64,000 bases of DNA from Gnetum montanum (Eukaryota; Streptophyta; Gnetopsida; Gnetales; Gnetaceae), in contig MNCI01003573.1 of assembly GCA_015680685.1 (NCBI GenBank), positions 325,835-389,834 of the forward strand, read 5' to 3'. Shown piece by piece: positions 23,201-35,574 of this stretch (position 1 is the first letter of the stretch; each line of letters opens with the position of its first letter). The notes under the pieces are model-generated. The model searched no databases. It saw only the letters and a program-made list of their open reading frames with translations, and had not been told where the DNA came from. The position numbers and the translations under genes were made by a program.

Positions 23201-26200
23201 GTAGCCCCTCCCTTGTAATCTCTTCCAAGGGGGGTAAGGGACTCCCCCTAACCACCAAAACCCAACTACAAAGAGGGGGGAGATCTACTAGAAATCATTG
23301 TCGAATGCAACCCACCCTTAATGGGTGATCCCAAGGATCCTGGCAATCTTAGCGACCCAGGTGAAATTGGCAATCTTAGCGACTTGGGTGGACTGCCCCG
23401 CAAAACCCCCAATGGGTTCTACTCTGGTTGCCCTCCTTTAGCTCAACCACTGTCACCTGCTCAACAACCCCCTACTTGTTCGGTCCTAGGGCACTTGCCC
23501 CTATAGGAATTGGACCCTACATTGGCTCCATGGGCCCTAAGGTCCTTGCCCCTAAGGGGCCCATGCCCTGAGTCAGCTCCTTGGGCAACCTTCCCTTTTG
23601 GGTCACAATTGTCCATCTTGCCCCCCCTTTCTTTGGGCTTGCCACCTTTTGACCCACCTTGCAATTTGTAGTTTGGTGTCCTCCTTTGCCACATGTATCG
23701 CAAGATCAAGTCCTATTAGGCTTCTTAGCCTTGTGAGGTGCTCTGGGCACATTTTCATATTCAATTGCCACCCTCTCCTCCCCCAAGGGGAGGTCAATGA
23801 CAACCTCCTTAACTAGTTCCACTTGTGATAGTGACCTCCACACACAGAATCTTGCAAAACCCATCCTTTCTAAAGAACCAGGAACCCAATTGTAAGATAT
23901 AAATTCATGAAGAACCTAACTAGGGTTCTAAGAAATTCTGCCGTCCAAAGCTCCCATGGAATCCCGGAAACTTGGACCCACATAGGAGCCCTTGAAAACA
24001 AATTTGGGTCTTGATGAACGTTTGGCTGCTAATGAGTCAGGGCCAACCTCCGTGCCCCAAAGAACCAAGGGCCAACCTCCGTGCCCCAAAGAACCAAGGG
24101 CCACCCATCGAGACCCTATCCCTATGCATCATTGATTGGAGAATAAATAAGAAGAGACCCCTTAGAAGGCTATGCACCTCCATGGGGCATAAACCCCAAT
24201 GCACAATGACCCACATCTTAACTACGTCTAAATTAGGGGATGCCCCCACCAAAATGAACTTACTAATGAGGCTCAACTCCACTGTCCTTACACCCTCATT
24301 GGAAGGGGCCTTCATATGAAGTTGCATCGTGCCATCAACCCATAGACATTCCTCCACATCCCCATCCCCAAGGTGCCAAGAGTTCCCATTCTGAGAATCC
24401 TCGAGTCCTTTGCTGCCAAACCCTACACATGGACCACTAGCACCCCCCCTTCCCCAAATAGTCTCCCTTGCCAACCCTTTCAATTGACTGCTTGTGCCAG
24501 GAGGGGCCTTGCTTGCACCCCAGCCAACATTCGTGTTAGCACCCTTTGTCTTGTCTGCTCCATGACTACCATCCATGTTGGCGTTGTTCGCCCTACCACT
24601 GGTGCTTGCACTCCATGCGTTCCCCCCCATCACTCCCCCAGAATTTTCCAAATTTTGACATGGAATTAGGTACTGTGATAAAAGATTATTAATAAAACAA
24701 AAGGGGAAATTTTACAGGACAACAATTAGGCTTGCTGTCTTATATGTTGTTGAATATTGGGCAATACAAGAGGCATGAGCAACAAATTAGTGTGGTAGAA
24801 ATGTGATGTGTAGATAGATGTTGAATGTTACCAAAAGAGATAAACTACATTATACAAATATTAGAAGTAGACTTGGAGTGGTTTCTATTTTAGATAAGCT
24901 AAAAGAATGGTGACTCAGATAGTTTGGACATGTGCAAAGAAGATCAAACAATGAACCTATAAAAAAAGGTTGCTGCATCACTATTTCAGGAAAGCCATCG
25001 AATGGAAGGCTAAAGAAGACATGGAAAAAAAAATCAAAGATGATTTGAAGAAACTCAAATAAATTAAGGTGTCACTCTTTAGAGAGGTGAATGGTGAAAA
25101 AGAACTCATGTAGCCAATCCCATTTTGTTAGGACAAGGCTAGGATGATAATGTTAAAGAAAAATCAAAGAAATAGTACCATAAAATCTTAAGTAGAAGTT
25201 TTTTTTTACAACTTGATTCTTAATTTGAATAACAAATCATTTGCATTTTATTTTAAATTCATATTAAAGTGGTGCTTTCTCATGAATTAGGAGGAACATT
25301 TTTTTGCAATTTAATTTTCTTCTAATTATTTTGACCAATCAAATCATCATCATCATCCTAGCCTTATCCCAACTACATGGGTCAGCTATATGAGTTGTTT
25401 TTTACACTATTTCCTTCTATTACTACCCAAATCTTTTATGTCCCTTTTTATGCAAGCAAATCAAGTATGTTTTAGCCTACCTCTTTATTGGTTTCCCTCA
25501 ACTTCAATAAATCAACCTTTTCTAATAAGAGCATTCTTTGATTTTTTAACACATTACCAAACCATCTAAGATGACTTTCCTTAGTCTTCTTAACTATAGG
25601 AATTACTCTCAAACTTCCCTTAATAAGAGATCTGTTGATTCATGTTTCCTAGTCACACCTAACATCCACCTTAGCATACACATCTTTGCCATATGCATGC
25701 ATTGTGCCTTGATGTTTTTTTGATATGTCAACATTCCACACCATAAGGAATCACAAGTTCGATAGCAATATTGTAAAACTTACCTTTCAACTTTGCAGGA
25801 TTGTTTAATAAACCCACCAAATAATATCTTAAGGAACTCTATCATAAACTTTCTCCAAGTCAATGAAAATCATATGCAGATTCCTTCTCTTATACCTGAA
25901 TTTCTCCATCAACCTTTTTAGCAAAAAGATAGCTTCCATAGTTGATCTTCTAGTCATAAAACCAAACTAATTCTTAAAAACAATTGACTCTCGCTTTAAG
26001 CTTTATTTTATAACCCTTTCCTATAACTTCACGGTATGGCTCTTAGCATGATAGCTGATCTTTCAAACCAATCTACCGAGTGTAAACATTTTAATAACTT
26101 CCTTTCCCAAGACAATCTTAATGCTCATGATTCTATCACCCTTGCAAGAAACTGCTACCACCTTTTCTCATTTGTTGATCTATCACTATCCCTACTCCAT

Positions 26201-29200
26201 TTCAAAAGTCATCTCTCACTCCACAGTAAAAGAGCTTAACTCCTTCATCAATGCCCTTTCTTTCTCTCCCTTCTCTTTAGTTTCCTGTAAGCAAGCTATA
26301 TTAACTCTTCTTCTATTCGTCAAATCTACAATTTTGTTGGTCTTCCTTGTTAATGAACCTATATTCCATCTATCTAACTTCAAACATTGATATCTTTCTT
26401 GGGTCTTTTGATAGACTAGATTCTTTACCCACATTTGTCCATGATGTGGAAACCCTTTTATATTTGACACAACAATTGGGCACCATTATTTTGGCTAATC
26501 ATAGTGTTAACATAAATATTTCATATTAATTTCATCCATTTTCTATAATTTCATGATGCATTATAAGACGGTCCTGATGATTTAGTATAAACTATGAATG
26601 CATTAAAATTCAGTGATCACGAAAGTATTTATAAACAAAAAAGAAATGTATTATGGTAACCAATAATAGCAAGACAAGAATTTGATATTTATTACGAACT
26701 TGTCAGAAAGATATTTATCATAAGTATTATTAATCAGGTTTTGCCACGATTAATGTTTATCATTTTTGCATAAAGTTTTTGTTTTTTTATCTTATCACAT
26801 GAACTCCACGTAACAAAATTTTGACATTAAAATATTGAGTCTTTTTAAGATCTCTGCAACAGAGGCATCCATATAAAATATGATATCATTTTATTGACAA
26901 CGAAATTTTATGGTTAATTTATGGATACAGATGAATACTTGGTTTTGTTGCACATGTATTTTATGGTATTGTTTCTAGCTGTATGCTGTAAGTAGTGCTT
27001 ATCATATCTTCTCAGTTTTTTCTCCGGTTCCTATTTGCCTGCTGATTTTTAAAATGGAATTTTCTTATGATATATAGAATTTTCTATATGTATCGCATAA
27101 TAGCCTGTGTAATATTCACAATATCTTATTTGTATGGGAATTTTGCTTTGTAATAGCAATTTGGTTGGATTTCCTTTGCAGTCGAACTCGCATTACAGGA
27201 TTGAATAACAACTCTTATCAGATAACTAGAGGAATGGTAAGTTAACCTTTCTAGATCCGCTCTTTTTAGAAGTAGAATTTTAATTCTCTTTGTTTGAAGT
27301 GCATTCTGCAATTGTGTCTTGAATTAAAACCCCCCTTCACACGAAATTTTCCTGTGCAAATTTTTGTTTGCAATATATCACATTTCGGGTTGGAAAAGCT
27401 TGACAGTTGATTCATTTATCGCCATACGTAAATTAACTTTAAGCTGTTCCTTTATCTTGAACTCATCTTTGTGGAATGCTTATTCAGTTCCTTCATATTG
27501 ATACTTTTAAGGTTTCAGATATGTTTTAATGGCAAACTTTGCTCTATATAATGTTTCATTTGTACGCCATCCTATTTAAAATTCGTTCAGAATCACAAGG
27601 TTCTTTTTGTTCCAAATTTATTTATTTGACATAATGATTGACAAGTGACATAAATATGTACAAATAAAGTCACTATCATTTTTAACATTTTGATGTTATA
27701 AAATTGACAGGAAAGAACAAACGCTTATGCATCTTATTGCCATGGATACCCATAAATTGTCTGATTTCATTGTTTTTGTTTCCAAACTTTCAGGAACTAA
27801 ACAAGCGATGTGGACTTGATAAAACATGTGATTTTTTAAAGGTGAATATTTCATCTGTTAAATATGTTCTCGAGTTTGTGGATGCTAGAGCTTTCAAAGG
27901 CACGGTTGAATTGTGCTGGGCAGATCATCATATGTTTCACTGTATATTTGAACTTTGTTTCATAGGGTGACTTCATGGCAATGCCTTTTTCTGATAATAC
28001 TTTTGATGCTGTCTATGCAATTGAGGCCACCTGCCATGCACCAGATCCTGTATGTATATGTATGAAAAGTTGGTTTCATAATGGATTATTTTTGGAAATA
28101 AAATCGATGTTCATTTTTTATCATGTTCCATCCTGAAAAGTAATTTGTATGTTCTCTTGTAAGGTGGGCTGTTACAAAGAGATTATGCGGGTATTGAAAT
28201 CTGGCCAATTCTTCGCAGCATATGAATGGTGCATGACCAGCTCATTTAATCCGAAGAACGAAGAACACATGAAAATAAAGGTTGGGAATAAGCAAAATAG
28301 GCAAATCCAGTTACCACGAGTACAAACATGAACATAGAAGAAATTTTCGTATGCATTCCCTTTTCCCATTCCTAAGCAGGTTGTCTTTATTTTTACTTTA
28401 TATGTTTGCGAGTAAAGGCAGAAATTGAACTTGGAAATGGCCTTCCTGATGTTCGAACAACAAGTCAGTGCCTTGAAGCTCTTAAAGCTGCCGGGTTCAA
28501 GGTACTTGATTCTTTTCCATACCAATATCTGGAATGGATGCTGATATTTTGATTAATTTGTTTTAGAGTTAAATTTTCTTGAAAAGTTTGCCCTAAAAAA
28601 ATTCACACACAACTGAACAATATAGGGCAGTACCGGGTAGAAATTTTTACTATAATATAATTGTTTACTGCCATTCATTAACTAATCTTTTTAGCTTTTT
28701 TTTTTTATATTAAAAATGGTATGTTTTTGTCCGCGTTTAATGATATTGCATAGATGATGCTCTTGATGCCTTGGTTTGTGCAGATAATTTTTGAAGAAGA
28801 CCTTTCATCATCATCGCCGCTTCCATGGTATTTACCTTTGGATAAAAGTCATTTTTCGCTGAGTAGTTTCCGCCTTACAGCTGTTGGACGATTTTTCACA
28901 AGGAACTTGGTAAAAACAGTGCAAAGTTAGAATACAAGATTCAGGTGCTTTATTTTGTTGATTTGAGTTTTTGATATATTGGTTATAATTACTGTCATTT
29001 TTTGAAGGTTAAAATTCTGGAATTCCTGAAGATAGCTCCTGAAGGAAGTCAAAGAGTGTCCTCGTTCTTGGAGAAAGCAGCAGAAGGACTTGTGGAGGGA
29101 GGAAAGTATGTACTTGTGTTTTACTTCAATCTTCAATTGATATGTTTGTTGTAAATCACATGCAAGTAAAACTTATTTAGCATTTTCTTTTTTCCTTTTC

Positions 29201-32200
29201 AGTTGTGCATGCAAACAAAAAAAATTTCTAAAATCTCTGTGATTTGTTTGCGTTGTTCCTTGTTCATTTTGTGGTCCTTGGCGTCCGTGTGTGTAACCGA
29301 TAGTGAAAGGTATAGCATTTGGAGGCAGTTAGAGGATTGCCAATTACTTCTGCAGCAGAGGCTTTGCACGGCTCAAGGCTGGAATGGTTTATGTCTCGAC
29401 AGTTTACCTACTGCAAACTTCGAACTGTCGATTATTCGTTTTGATTACATGCTTCTGCAGAGCTTTAGAAATATGCTGTAAGAATTCAATGATAAAAGGT
29501 AGTCGGGCACACGTTATCACCGTATCAAGAACTTGAGGGCAAAATCCATTTAAGATGGTTGTCATTAGCTATCATCGCAAGTACGAAGAGTTCAAGATTT
29601 TTTGTCAAGATGGTCCCTGTATTTACGGTATTGTAGCTCGGGATATGATGTTAAAAGCGAGGGTCGGTCTGATGAACACTCATTGCCTCTGTAATTTTAG
29701 CGGTGGTCTCTGTCCAATAAATTATGTCCCAAGGGTTTGATCCCACGGAGGCGTGATATTTTGAAATTCAGTGGATTCTTGTATTATTTTCATTGCCTTA
29801 ACAAGCGCTACAGTCAAAAAGGCCATCCCATAGACTGATGAAGACGTGCCAATCGGGATGCATAAATGATCATTGGAACCCACTGCCATTTTGCCTAATC
29901 CACAAATTACATTTAAGATGGTGGCTTGACTGGTTGAGTGGTCAAATAGGGCGTTTGTGGAATAGGAGGTAGTAATTTGACTGTAAGAGGATCTGGTTGC
30001 CGAGCATCATTTTTCTCCACTTTACATTATGTTCTAGGACCCTATAAAAAATCGGAATTACCATTGCCCTGAGACGTTTATTTCCCCCTTCACCTGGAGC
30101 CTCAATGCTCATATGCTTGACTGAAAGCTTGCTCATGATTTCAAGGTCGGTGGATGACCCAGAGCTTGACCACTTCGCGTTAAGGCACCCAAGCTGAACC
30201 CATCTTTTCTCTGCAGGTGGCTCTGCCAGAGCCAGAGCCGAAACCCACGACTACCAACTTGAAAAACAAGCTGGCCCTGAGACTAACGGGATGAATTGCA
30301 TGGGAGAAACAAGTGATGCGGGAATTATTGATGGATCTTGCTGGGGAAAGAAATTGAGAGCAATAGGGAAAAAGTGAGAGAGAGAGAAAGAGAGCATGTT
30401 TTATAATTTAAGCAGACGTGGACAGAGCAACTGCCAACGTACGAGGCAACCGTGCATCATAAATACTCTAAGCAATAAACAAAACCAGCCTAGGATGCAG
30501 AAAACCTCCTCCATGGGCCTTCATCAAGAGGCATTGATTCAGCAGCAGCATGAGGAGGAGGAGGATCATGCTGCTGGTTGCCCATGACTAGTTGTTGTTG
30601 TTGTTGTTGATGACGTCTGTGGCCCTCTTCCTCGAGCTGGCTTAAGGAGTCACTCTCCTTCTGTCTGTCCTTCTGAAAAGTAGTTACAGCCCTCCCCAAC
30701 TGCGCGCTCTTGCGGGCAATCTTCCTGAGGCTGTGAAAGCTCATCCAAGCGAACCCACCACCACCGTTGTCGGATCCTCCGTTCTTACGCTGATGCTGAT
30801 GCTGCCTGCATGTTTTCTCCATGTGTCGCTGAATGGAGTCGCACAGGAGCTGCACCTTGGCCATGTCTTCACTAAGCTTACGAACCTGCTGCTGCAGAGC
30901 AGGTAAATCTAGCGACGACCCGTTTTGCCTTGGCCTTCCCTGCGTCCCGTCGTCTTCTTCGTTGTCATCTGGGTTTTTCCGGCAGAAGCATGAATTTCTG
31001 AGCTTGGCGTGCTCGCAGAAAAGCACCTGCAGCACGGTTCTGACAGGCAGCCGCTCGTTCTGGGATGCGTGCATGCAGGCATCGAATGAGAGCTTGTAGC
31101 AGTCCATAAGCTTGCAGAGTCTCTTCCTCTCGTCGTCTGTTATTCCTGGATGCGCCTTTGGAAACCCCAATAAACCAAAATAAAAAAAAAATCAGTTATA
31201 CCTGATATAGCTTCGTAAATGCAGCTGCGGTTTTCGCTCAAAGCATTGCTGCTGCTATTGATTAAAATCACAGAACAACCTCCGGTTGTGGGTCTGTGTG
31301 ATCGCATTGTTGTGGGTTGCTAAAATGAATCATCTCGTAATGAATTCGGGTTTGTTTTTCAGTACCTTGAGATAAGTGTCGATGGCTCTGTAAAGTCCGT
31401 CATCACATACCCGGGCATGGGAAGGCATGCAGGCGGCGAGGCTCTCGAAACTGGCAAAGTCAAGATTGGCGTCCAGTGCAATCTCCGCTAGATATCCGTC
31501 CAGGAGCTTGGCCACCTGAATCATAGAATTGGGGACGCGTACCCCACAGCCTGAACTATTATTATTGCTGCGGAAGCGATTGATAAAATAGCCCAGGATC
31601 CGGTGCACCAGCTGCACATCGAATATGGTATGTTGGTTGTGGGAAAATGATGGAATTAGCAGGTCTGGCAGGGTTGCGCTCTCCAGATCCATGCCAATAC
31701 GCCGCTCTAGCTCGGCCCTGTACACGTCACAGGTGCCGACGATGGTTGCCATTCTGAGCAGCCTCAGCAGAAAACTGCAGGACAGGGCGTCCTTCTCAGC
31801 AGGCAGGATCCTGATCAAAGTCTCTAGAACTATTCTATTTTTCCTGTGAGCAGTCATCATGCCGTCGCTGCTGCTGCTGCTGCCGCCATCAGTATCCTCG
31901 TTTGCTTTGGAGATGGATTGATTTTGCAGGAGCATGCTGCTCGAGAAGCGGTTTTGCTGGTGAACAAGGCCAGGCAGCCATTTAATTGCATAGTGTGAGA
32001 TTATGGTGCCAACCAGTTGCGGCCTCACTCCTTTGGACCTGATGGCTGCAATTGTCCTCACAAAGTAGTCCATGTCAAGCATGCATATGTCCTCTAGCCA
32101 CCATTCCATAGGCGTTGACGTCGTCTTATCGATTCCCGGCTCGCCTTCCTCTTGTTGTTGTTGCTGATGATGATCTTGACTGTGATTTCTCTTCTTGAGT

Positions 32201-34005
32201 TGTTCTTCCTCGAATTCGGCATCCTCGTTCTCTTCTTCCTCATCGATCCTCCTTGGCTTCTCCTGCGAATCTGTGCTCCAACGAGGGGTGTATGTTTTCC
32301 TGGTTTTCCCCCCTGAAATTGTACAAGACAGCATGGTGGTAGTGTTGTTTTCTACTCGTGATAGGGGCGCATGACGCTACGAGCGCTTTAAGGAAGACAT
32401 GATTCTTAGAATGGAGAAGCACAACCCAAGGCACGTCATTGTTGGAAAAACAGTATTTTGGTTGCGATATGATTGTGACGCAAGTGATTCAGCCAGGCTT
32501 CCTTCGTTCTCTTCCACGCACCCAAGAAGCAAAAAGGATGGGTTTGCAACGCTCTACCAGAGGTGGCTTTTAGTGGGTCTCCTGTGTTGGTGCCACTTGA
32601 TGATTCAAGCTCTGCTTTGCCCGGTGTCCATTTCAGTACTTGTGGAGGAGGTTTTCTGAGCGGTCTCCGCCACATGTTTCGCTACCGACACAAGTGCCCA
32701 CAAGGGTCGATGACCACTCCCCCCCATGTGTGTCTCTGGTTGTCTCGGTTCTAGTGTTTAGATGTTTTTCCAAACCCAATAGAATTCTGAAAGGTGGCCA
32801 ATATCTTTTTCACAATCTCCAGATGCGTGGCCCATCTCCATCTCTGCTGCCTAAATGCTCAATAAATAGACCATTGCGTTGTTGTAGCTTTGTCAGACCC
32901 GTGAATTGAATTTTTCCGAGTCAAGCGTAAGGACATGTGGGCTGTTCAAACGAACACGGGCCGGGCTGCTGCTGTGAAACAGGGAGATGGTGATCTTTTG
33001 CTAGCTATCGTCGTCATGGTCTACAGATTTACTAACTCGACTGTAGGATATGTAATTCCATATAAATATCCCAATTGCTTGCATTGACAATCACACAAGC
33101 TGGTTTTAGCAACTGCTGTTGGCTATCTTCCAAGGTATTAAGTGCGCAGGAGCTCTTGGTTAGGAACAGACGATAGTGACGTGACGGTGCTGACAATTGG
33201 ACAAAGTTGGCAGTGGCGGACTCTTACACACACTGTCACGGGTCTCCTTAGTCTTTCGGTTGATAATTTTGCCAGGTGAAGTATTGTTGGAGTTTATTTA
33301 GTCTCATAGAACCCATGGCACTGAATCATATCATTTTAACGCAATCTTACTGTTCCAACTGGTTTATACAGCTGCAGTCCAGACAGTTGGTTCTGTGTTG
33401 AGATAAGAATATTCGTCAGTAGACAAAGAACTAGAAGAATTTCTGTATCTTATATGTGCAGTAGCATCTTCTTTCTTTGGTTATGATTTAGCCTGCATCA
33501 TGGATAGGGAAAATAATTTATCTTTTTAGCCCAAACACTTTCATATACCTATAATTTCGATAGGAAATTGCGAAAAGATAAAATAAATTTGATTGTTGAC
33601 TTCAGACAGACACAGAACAACGATTCGATGCAACAACAGAAGGGTTGTGTTCAGTTCCCTTCCCCCTTTCATTTCATTTCTGTTTTTTGATGCTATGTCG
33701 ATTACGCAGCATAGTGGTACCTTTTTTAAAAGAGAAATTGGCTATCAATTGTTTGATTTCCCGTTGCTATTTTCTACTTCAGATTCAAGAAATTCACGTT
33801 CCTGTAAATGTAATTTCTGGCGGCTTCCTAGTAAATGCTGTCATTCTTTGTTATTTCTTGTAAGCTTAAACATTGATTTACTGTTGAGAAGTATTATTTC
33901 TTTTTCTTGCTGAAGTTATTTTCTTTTTAACTGTGCAGGAAAGAGATATTTACTCCGATGTATTTCTTCCTGGTCCAAAAACCTTTCTCTGATGAATCCA
34001 AGTAA
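14225..34005 (+). CDS. SMT1: Sterol C-24 methyltransferase 1 (cycloartenol C-24 methyltransferase), 13 exons
   Basis: It transfers a methyl group from S-adenosylmethionine to C-24 of cycloartenol, the first step that separates plant sterols from cholesterol, at the ER. Exons: 14225-14289, 15065-15131, 19478-19551, 19724-19808, 19907-19962, 27182-27236, 27794-27841, 27966-28049, 28164-28280, 28418-28501, 28784-28909, 29008-29105, 33939-34005. All junctions have GT/AG and keep frame, giving 341 residues, close to the usual 336-346. Motifs: [11 protein letters not shown] (exon 3, sterol-binding region), [15 protein letters not shown] (exon 5, SAM site), [10 protein letters not shown] (exon 8) and YEWCMTSSF (exon 9). 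N-terminus [14 protein letters not shown] and C-terminus [10 protein letters not shown] are family-typical. Intron 2 (4.3 kb), intron 5 (7.2 kb) and intron 12 (4.8 kb) are inflated by insertions. Weak points: donor GTGCTT after exon 2 and a purine-rich acceptor before exon 10. No internal stop or shift, so it is probably functional. Confidence 0.95.
14307..14456. repeat. 75-bp tandem duplication in SMT1 intron 1
   Basis: Units 14,307-14,381 and 14,382-14,456 differ at only a base or two (CCTCTGG versus CGTCTGG, end of unit). The open frames called across it on either strand are products of the repeat. The near identity implies a recent event or an assembly duplication. Confidence 0.9.
14457..15064. 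other. Rest of SMT1 intron 1
   Basis: It ends at the acceptor TTGCAG before exon 2 at 15,065. No element or gene recognised. Confidence 0.6.
15566..17548 (-). mobile_element. LTR-like insertion in SMT1 intron 2 with 5-bp target duplication
   Basis: A 1,983-bp block starting TGTCACATCCCAAAA and ending TTTGGGTGTTACA, flanked by ATAAT at 15,561-15,565 and 17,549-17,553. TGTAACA-type termini and a 5-bp duplication are typical of plant gypsy LTRs. A CTATAAATAC TATA box on the minus strand near 16,772-16,782 suggests that orientation. No gag or pol sequence, so it is a long solo LTR or a small non-autonomous element. It contains three degenerate repeats of about 105 bp at about 15,930-16,225, marked by 'gaaccctactgata' in the second and third. 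Confidence 0.75.
17554..19477. other. Remainder of SMT1 intron 2
   Basis: AT-rich intron sequence down to the TTTTGCAG acceptor of exon 3. A TGGATATTTTCTAGTT string occurs near both 18,716 and 19,421, a possible small duplication. No coding or element signature recognised. Confidence 0.5.
20350..24660 (-). mobile_element. L1-type LINE, antisense in SMT1 intron 5, degraded
   Basis: ORF1 begins at the minus-strand ATG at 24,651 and is open for 204 codons, rich in Gly. Its C-terminal part carries a CxxCGKGGH-type zinc knuckle near 23,680-23,710. The endonuclease starts near 23,040 (WNCKGQGT, then [11 protein letters not shown]). RT pieces follow: [16 protein letters not shown] at 21,770, [13 protein letters not shown] near 21,390, [18 protein letters not shown] at 21,200, and a YVDD box near 21,100. 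The C-terminal zinc-binding RT-associated segment is at 20,482-20,769 ([17 protein letters not shown]). ORF2 is shorter than usual and has many stops. No poly(A) tail was seen at the left end. Confidence 0.85.
24711..25155 (+). mobile_element. 3' end of an RTE-type LINE, sense strand
   Basis: The + strand reads [14 protein letters not shown] then [16 protein letters not shown] and [13 protein letters not shown] with stops, the conserved C-terminal end of RTE-clade RT. It ends with an AAGGCTAGGATGATAATG tail. It abuts the ORF1 end of the antisense L1 element. Confidence 0.65.
25340..26475 (-). mobile_element. RTE-type LINE fragment, antisense, internally deleted
   Basis: Near 26,380 the minus strand reads [11 protein letters not shown] and [13 protein letters not shown], the start of the RTE endonuclease. 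After a large internal deletion it resumes with RT sequence near 25,950-25,840 ([31 protein letters not shown]). It ends at 25,345-25,380 in the RTE tail (the complement of 'cctagccttatcccaacta') with an ATC/GAT repeat terminus. Confidence 0.75.
26476..27181. other. Right part of SMT1 intron 5
   Basis: AT-rich, ends in the TTCCTTTGCAG acceptor of exon 6. No feature recognised. Confidence 0.6.
29106..30489. other. SMT1 intron 12, left part (3' flank of the NPH3-like gene)
   Basis: Begins with donor GTATGT. No repeat or gene recognised. The stretch beyond the NPH3-like stop codon on the minus strand should hold that gene's 3' UTR. Confidence 0.5.
30490..32334 (-). CDS. NPH3/RPT2-family protein, BTB exon missing, nested in SMT1 intron 12
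   Basis: Exons on the minus strand are 32312-31366 (or from an ATG at 32,334) and 31155-30490. The donor after YLK (AAG, then GTACTG) and acceptor CCAAAG rejoin exactly at [17 protein letters not shown]. This is the NPH3 domain: [66 protein letters not shown], then [27 protein letters not shown] split over both exons. A coiled coil follows, and the C-terminus RRFSAS matches the phospho-site at which NPH3-type proteins bind 14-3-3. Family members link phototropins and CUL3 at the plasma membrane, but the N-terminal BTB domain is absent. Just inside the first ATG is a good splice acceptor (ACAATTTCAG at 32,313), so an upstream exon once existed or lies far away. About 545 residues as read. Confidence 0.85.
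32335..33938. other. SMT1 intron 12, right part
   Basis: Should contain the NPH3-like promoter or its missing upstream exons, but no BTB-like reading was found on the minus strand. Ends in the CTGTGCAG acceptor of SMT1 exon 13. Confidence 0.5.
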
Positions 34006-35231
34006 ACAGATTGAATGGTTTCTTGTTTCAGGCTCCTTATCTGGAATATATAGAGACCGGAAATGATTCAACTCAATATTAAGTAGATTAAATCGTATAG
34101 TTTGGCTATAGCTAAGTAGTTATTTGGGCGTGTTTCTTGTTGATGCAAGTGACCTTTTCTTGGCGTATCTTCTTGCAATGTCTGATTCGAAGTCTATGCA
34201 TTCATGGGATTATCAATTGTGCTTGCCAAATTCGTGTTGCAAATATTCATTTTCATGAGAGTGCGTTGCCACTCTCTCATCATCTGCATGTGTATGATCA
34301 AAGGAGGTTTTTGGCACTATTTGAATCGCTTATGATGTTTTTGCTTTTTCTTTCTTTTTGTTTATTTTTCAAAGAATCTTTGATGGTTTGGCCCCAGCTT
34401 TCCTTTTTTTTTTAAAGATAACTAGACATGATTCTTATTAATAATATTTGTATGATCCCATAGTTTGTCTATCAAATGATTTAATTTTCAATGTTTCTTG
34501 ACTGCATGCGGTGGATTGATGTATAACAATGACTTTTAGCAAAGAACTTGTTCAAAGCTAATAGCTGTCGGTAAGACTTGACATATTTGAAAGCATTTTT
34601 TCCTTTTGAGAAAATATCTAGATCACCATTTTTTTCTAAAATTTCCACCAAATATCTAGATCACCATTTTGACCAGTAATTCCTTTGTCTCTCCTGGGAA
34701 GCAATGAATAATGAGGACGAAGTCTGATTTTATTTAGATGAATGATTTGTTCCAACATAGGTGTCATCAAACTAATGTGGTACAACTTTAACAAAAATTA
34801 AGAGGCGTTCACCGGAAAATAAATGTCTTTAAAATAGACGGACAAAACTTTTGGGTGAAAGAAAATTGGTGTTATATTTTTGGGTCGTCTGAATGGACTG
34901 TATATTTAAAGGTGTAACTCATGATAAACGTGATCCCATTTAGGGAAATTGAGTTTTTAAATTCATTTGATGGCACCCGCTTGGATTTGACACCGTGCAA
35001 AGTTTGGCGAGTCTATTCACCGAATTTTTTTCTTTGTAACTTGCTATTGCGTGTTAAAATCTAATATGCAACTTAGGTTTCTCTACCAAGACTCTTAATT
35101 CATTAAGAATAAGATTTAGTTTTTAAAACCAAGCAATAAAGATTCTACTTTATTTATTATTCCTCAACGGTTGCTTGTTGGCTTATGTTCTTATGGGTCC
35201 GCAAATCAGACATAATTTCAAAGCGTATCAT
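34006..35231. other. SMT1 3' flank, no gene seen
   Basis: AT-rich. A short direct repeat 'aaatatctagatcaccattt' occurs at about 34,611 and 34,651. The polyadenylation site of SMT1 is not evident by eye. Confidence 0.5.
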
Positions 35232-35400
35232 ATGCACAATTTCAAAGGGTTAGGCATTAATTTCTAGCAGGTATGAAAAGATGCACAATTTCAAAATGGT
35301 GAGCTTTAATATCTAACAAGTATGAAAGGGCATTGCTATGAAAAGACATTGTTAACATTTTGTACCTATTATTTGTTATTCCTCAACGGTTGGCTTATAG
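35232..35400. repeat. Repeat unit R1 (also at 39,342-39,470)
   Basis: A 49-bp unit with core 'cacaatttcaaa' is tandemly doubled (35,232-35,280; 35,281-35,329), then a 'tacctattatttgttattcctcaacgg' type segment follows. A diverged direct copy lies at 39,342-39,470. The two copies bracket the cluster of gene fragments between them. Confidence 0.55.
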
Positions 35401-35574
35401 TTTTGCAAATTATACGTATAATTTCAAAGGGTAAATATAAAGTCCCTTGTTGGCTTATACTTTTGCAAATCATAGTTTTGGTGGGAGGGTGGGAGGGGAG
35501 TGAAGTTTGTCACCTTGCTATGTCATCGCCATGCCATGTCACAATATATTTGCATAAATAAAAAGTTGTTATGA

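Noticed and set aside
22463-24669. Several plus-strand frames across 22.4-24.7 kb
   Set aside because: They are antisense to the L1 ORF1 and endonuclease, with no similarity of their own.
30833-31099. Plus-strand open frame of 88 codons
   Set aside because: It is the antisense shadow of the NPH3-like C-terminal exon.
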